A DNA stretch of 9,636 bases from Leptospira stimsonii (GTDB taxonomy: Bacteria > Spirochaetota > Leptospiria > Leptospirales > Leptospiraceae): NCBI RefSeq assembly GCF_003545885.1, contig NZ_QHCT01000019.1:1-9636 (forward strand). Direction: 5' to 3'. The notes beneath the pieces were generated by a model, which worked only from the letters and a program-made list of their open reading frames with translations, was not told where the DNA came from and made no database searches. Position numbers and translations under genes: made by a program. Shown piece by piece: positions 6,733 through 9,636 of this stretch (positions are counted from its first letter, which is position 1; each line of letters opens with the position of its first letter).

Positions 6733-6936
6733 ATAAAGTCAAAATTGATACTGCTTTTATCACTGTGATGCCTATTCTTTACAAACTGTCCAAACGTAAA
6801 AGAATACAAATCGTCTGATGAATGCCAAAATAATCTTTTGGTTGATCTGATACTTTTTAACAGACAGAACAATCAGGCGGCAACGAATTACTTTCTATTT
6901 GAATACTTTCAGTGTATGGAAAAGACAAAACCTTGA
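6733..6936 (+). pseudogene. decayed two-cysteine lipoprotein, no toxin left
   Basis: One 68-codon frame shows the family layout without any frameshift: a KSKLILLLSL signal core, lipobox FTNC, a Cys 15 codons later in SSDEC, a hydrophobic VDLILF stretch, and a final Cys in YFQCMEK. It is broken by TGA at 6766-6768 inside the signal peptide. The expected start is ATA at 6733, behind AAAGGAAAG. The DNA between 6609 and 6732 holds a short frame (CGPRAHFAIDLIQ then stop) that may be the last trace of a toxin tip; I do not recognise it. Confidence 0.65.
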
Positions 6937-6956
6937 TTTACTGAAACACCACTGCG

Positions 6957-7071
6957 TTAAGGATCGATGCGTGGTCAAGTTATTGCTTTGAGTGAAAAGC
7001 GATTTCACTTCTGAAGAACACAATAACTTGACCGGAGCTGAGAGCCTGGGCCGCGTAAGCGGCAACGCCCT
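6957..7071 (+). repeat. 115 bp inverted-repeat element, copy 4
   Basis: The 13 bp arms are at 6973-6985 and 7021-7033, with a perfect inner AGTGAAA/TTTCACT stem. The second hairpin is GCCGC (7050-7054), loop GTAA, GCGGC (7059-7063). The DNA to the left is unrelated to that left of copies 2 and 3, so this copy helps define the element's left edge at about TTAAGGATCG. On the right it joins the core through the same AAGCT as copy 2. Confidence 0.85.
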
Positions 7072-7088
7072 AAGCTCCCGTTTCTGGA

Positions 7089-7439
7089 ATGATCTTCTTT
7101 CACCCGGATCACTTAGGTTCGATCACGATGGTAACGGATGGAGAAGGAAATAGAGTCGCAGGTGGAGAGATGAGTGGAGCTTCTCATATCTCTTACAAAC
7201 CGTATGGAGAGATCCAGAGAAACGACTCTGCAGGACCGGATATCTTCCGTTACAAATATACTGGACAAGAAGAAGACGGCGAGACTGGTCTTTACTACTA
7301 CAAAGCGAGATATTATGATCCTCTGATTGGAAGGTTTACGCAAGCGGACAGCGTCTTTGACACAAGTCGTCCAATGGCGATGGACCTTTACATGTATACA
7401 GAAGGAAATCCTGTGAGATGGCGTGATCCGAGTGGGCAT
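7089..7439 (+). repeat. Rhs core repeat, copy 4
   Basis: This full core block has the SAGPDI variant and an EMSGASH change. Its 3' half resembles copy 2 (VFDTSRP and the same following linker), while its 5' half resembles copy 3, suggesting exchange within the core. Confidence 0.9.
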
Positions 7440-8172
7440 TCGATTGTGAGTGATGCGCTTTCTAAGAATGGAATGGGAATGTTGAACTTCAAAGTAGGCG
7501 CAAGTAAGACGTTAACGAATGCGTTCTATGTGAGTAAACAACGATGGTTTGATTTTGGACAGGGAATCAGAAATGTTGGAGCAGGAATGTTAGGAGCTTT
7601 GACACTCCTTGCCTCTCCTATCTTGGGTGTTGCCTATGGACTTGCAACAAATCCGAAAGCATTTTTTCACAAGCCGTTTTGGGAGCTATGCGCTTCTCGG
7701 TGTTGATTATTCGGCAAGTTTGATTATGAATCCAATTTTGGGAGATCCTTTACCAGCCGTTAAAAATTTAAAAGGAGCTACTGTAATTGAAAATAGTTAT
7801 TCTGCAAATCATATGTCGGAGTAAAGTACTGCGGCTTCTACATCCGGAACAATTGTTTCAATGAGAACTGGTTCATCAGAGGCAACCCTTAATCACGAAT
7901 TAGGTCACGTTGATCAATTTTATCATGCTGGAAGTTTCAGAAGTGAGTATCTTCTTATAGGTGGGGGGAGAGATGTAAATTCAAATGAATTTGATGCTGA
8001 TTTTAGAGCTGGTACAATTAGCTATCCGCAATCGCAAATAATTTTCGCAATAGTAAACCATCAGCTTTATAAATTATTATATAGTTTGAATTTATATAAT
8101 CAAACTGCAGCAACCAAAACTGAAGCAGGATTTTATATAATGAATTCTATTTTAAATAGTTATTTAATTAAC

Positions 8173-8179
8173 AGAAGGA
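8173..8179 (+). promoter_or_regulatory. ribosome binding site for a GTG-started lipoprotein
   Basis: AGAAGGA lies seven bases before GTG at 8187 and inside the end of the toxin remnant. The same AGAAGGA precedes the coupled lipoprotein start at 3618, behind the other HELGH tip. Confidence 0.6.
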
Positions 8180-8186
8180 TCGTTCA

Positions 8187-8627
8187 GTGAACAGATTTTA
8201 TATTTTTAAAAGCATAGTGCTACTAATGCTTACCTTTTCTATGCATTGTGGTGTTATCACTGAAAGCGGAAGAGATGATTCTTTTTTAGCTTGGTTCTCA
8301 GTAATTCAGGCAAGTGAAACTTCCTTTCAAGTTAAAAATAAAAATGATATAGGGAATATATATATTCAATATTATGAAGAGCCTGAAATAACGATTGGTG
8401 TTGGTGAAATTTATCCAAAAAGATTTTATTTTTCACCAATAAAAAGCATTGGGAAATATAAATTGAGTTCTGATTTAAATGGAATAATTATCGATCAGAA
8501 TGAATTCAACTTTTTAGGAAATTTGAAAGATGGAATCCTAATCCGAAATGACGGTTCGATAAGACCTGGTTCTTGTACGTTGTTAGATGGGCTGTCCGGC
8601 AATGTAATAGTGGATGGATGTATTTGA
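8187..8627 (+). CDS. 146-residue lipoprotein behind cassette 6, unlike the others
   Basis: The start is GTG, overlapping the toxin stop as GTGA, with AGAAGGA upstream. The signal peptide ends in loose lipobox SMHC, Cys 21. The mature part of about 125 residues is rich in isoleucine, aromatic residues and turns (for example NIYIQYYEEPEITIGVG) and looks beta-rich, with two late cysteines (GSCTLL and DGCI) that could pair. It has no visible similarity to the 65-78 residue lipoproteins although it holds the same position behind a HELGH tip. It may be an alternative antidote or a different envelope protein captured by recombination. I do not recognise the family. Confidence 0.75.
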   Translation: MNRFYIFKSIVLLMLTFSMHCGVITESGRDDSFLAWFSVIQASETSFQVKNKNDIGNIYIQYYEEPEITIGVGEIYPKRFYFSPIKSIGKYKLSSDLNGIIIDQNEFNFLGNLKDGILIRNDGSIRPGSCTLLDGLSGNVIVDGCI

Positions 8628-8765
8628 TAAAACATTTCTTTGTATCAAACTACTGGAATTTATAAAGAGAGTAATTTCATTTGTGTTCGATAATCCTTAT
8701 TGACAACATTCAATCTTAGACATTGAAACAAATCTTCAAGAGTTTCGAATCGTAGGTTTTCCAAC

Positions 8766-9238
8766 TCACTTTGATTTGGATTATTCGGCAAATTCGATTA
8801 TGAATTCTACCTTGGGAGATACTTTACCGAATGTGAAAAGTATTGGTTGAGGAGCGATTATTGAGAATAATTATTATGAAAATCAATTTACTGATTCCGG
8901 AGTTGCCGCGACTACCATTGAGAATGTTGCTCATATGAAGACAGGTTCGGGTTCATATACTGAGATACATGAATTAGTCCATGTTAATCAGTTTTTCGGT
9001 CGACAAAGGGCGGAAAATTCGATGAATATGAGGCGGAGTTAAAATCTGGAACAAATTCATACTCTACTTGGACTTTATTTTTTTATTTTAGTAACAGTGG
9101 TATTTTAAGTTCAGCAAACTTTGAGATAATTTTGAATATAAATATATTTAATAACCTTGGTCTAAAATCAGATTAAGAGGAGCAATTCAGGAAAAATACA
9201 AGTTTGACTATTTAAGATCTAGAGGTGTCATAAGATGA
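8766..9238 (+). pseudogene. broken HELVH metallopeptidase-like toxin tip (cassette 7)
   Basis: Homology to the cassette 4 remnant starts at the DYSANSIMNSTLGD codons near 8779, without core or linker. Damage: TGA at 8848-8850 where the relative has GGA; a one-base deletion in the T run at about 8992-8996 just after HELVHVNQ; and a further shift near 9170, since one frame stops at 9174-9176 while another (RLRGAIQEKYKFDY) runs to TGA 9236-9238, overlapping the next ATG as ATGA. HELVH is at 8968-8982 and DEYEAELKSGT survives. No peptidase can be made. The 138 bp before it (8628-8765) holds nothing I recognise. Confidence 0.75.
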
Positions 9239-9435
9239 AATACGCGTTATTTGTTATAGTTCTTTTTGTGTTTGGATTAGGTTGCAAAGTAATGGATGAT
9301 GATTCAACTCAAAGCTGTAAGCAATCGTTTTATATGGATTTAGTTTTATTTGATCAATTTCAAGACCCAGTATTTTTAGTTTTCGCCTTAGCGGACAGCG
9401 AATGTTTTAAAAGTGATAGAAAAGTAAAACTATGA
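9235..9435 (+). CDS. small two-cysteine lipoprotein, putative immunity partner of cassette 7
   Basis: This 66-residue protein has AGAGGTG seven bases before its ATG and overlaps the end of the broken toxin (ATGA). Its signal peptide ends in lipobox GLGC, Cys 17; further cysteines are at 28 and 57. The stretch FDQFQDPVFLVFALADSEC aligns with the lipoproteins at 1983 and 4451, which also follow HELVH tips, but it lacks their FEKLIKSLHL end. It remains open although the toxin is destroyed. The antidote role is inferred. Confidence 0.8.
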   Translation: MKYALFVIVLFVFGLGCKVMDDDSTQSCKQSFYMDLVLFDQFQDPVFLVFALADSECFKSDRKVKL

Positions 9436-9636
9436 AATTATCGCGACCAGATTTGCTCATAAAAAAAGAAATATATGCAAAAAGTTCAGATTTATAGTTA
9501 CAAACTATATCATATGAATATACGGATGGTACAAACCGGAGACATGGGTAACATATGAAACTAGCGACCTCGTCCAACTATCTTTACTTTTTCTTTTAAA
9601 TGCAATTTATTTTTCAGAACTTCATAAGGGGTCTTT
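9436..9636 (+). other. AT-rich end of window without recognised gene
   Basis: No open frame of note is seen on either strand. The phrase ACCGGAGACATGGGTAAC at about 9535-9552 resembles sequence I associate loosely with the ends or leaders of insertion elements, so a mobile element may begin here. There is no inverted repeat or transposase inside the window to support this. Confidence 0.2.

Larger units (their letters stand above)
7089..8190 (+). pseudogene. broken Rhs core plus HELGH toxin tip (cassette 6)
   Basis: The core and [14 protein letters not shown] linker match cassette 3 closely. After the HKPF codons near 7680 the frame shifts by one base into a quick TGA at 7704-7706, while the homologous reading ([11 protein letters not shown]) goes on in another frame. 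That second frame meets TAA at 7822-7824, then continues to TGA at 8188-8190. The last part keeps HELGH (7894-7908), VDQFYHAG and EFDAD (from 7987), so the peptidase motifs survive. An ATG at 7861 could start a 109-residue fragment but lacks a clear ribosome site. The end overlaps the next gene by four bases (GTGA), so the original toxin-partner junction is intact. Confidence 0.8.

Noticed and set aside
2380..7071. CRISPR-like repeats or group II intron ends
   Set aside because: The repeats are kilobases apart with genes between them, and no intron domain V or reverse transcriptase is visible.
8700..8728. Promoter with TTGACA at 8700-8705
   Set aside because: The position 17 bases downstream reads CATTGA-like sequence with no resemblance to TATAAT, and the gene that follows is broken.
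9535..9552. Insertion sequence end
   Set aside because: Only a short resemblance; no terminal inverted repeat, target duplication or transposase can be seen before the window ends.

Overview
The window is a tandem array of Rhs-type toxin tips. It is most likely from Leptospira or a close spirochete relative. The basis is the AT-rich sequence, the Rhs core wording ([31 protein letters not shown]) and the repeated tiny lipoproteins with loose spirochete-style lipoboxes; no housekeeping gene is present to confirm it. Everything supported lies on the + strand.

The repeating unit has five parts: (a) a ~115 bp element with nested inverted repeats; (b) a ~350 bp, nearly invariant 3' Rhs core; (c) a linker of one of two types; (d) a variable C-terminal domain carrying HExxH plus a downstream ExxxD/E, so a predicted zinc metallopeptidase; and (e) a small, mostly two-cysteine lipoprotein that overlaps or closely follows it. 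Cassettes in order are: 1 (3-986, HEKGH) with lipoprotein 993-1196; 2 (1313-1966, HELVH, core lacking) with 1983-2192; 3 (2512-3621, HELGH) with 3618-3815; 4 (pseudogene 3896-4386, HELVH) with 4451-4678; 5 (4900-6072, HELAH) with 6091-6327. Two lipoprotein remnants without toxins follow (6410-6608 and 6733-6936). Cassette 6 (pseudogene 7089-8190, HELGH) has an unrelated 146-residue lipoprotein (8187-8627), and cassette 7 (pseudogene 8766-9238, HELVH) has 9235-9435.

The best reading is a silent store of exchangeable Rhs tips, each kept with its putative immunity lipoprotein. No cassette has the long YD-repeat shell of a full Rhs protein and most lack a convincing ribosome site for the core. 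The identical core blocks would allow homologous recombination with a full-length rhs gene elsewhere. Lipoprotein partners predict that toxin and antidote meet in the periplasm or at a membrane surface rather than in the cytoplasm. Toxin and immunity functions are inferred from architecture, not shown by the sequence.

The most unusual items are the 115 bp element found before cores or tips, with a base-pair-compensated GNRA-like hairpin; the shared metallopeptidase signature in all seven otherwise divergent tips; and the match between toxin subfamily and lipoprotein subfamily.
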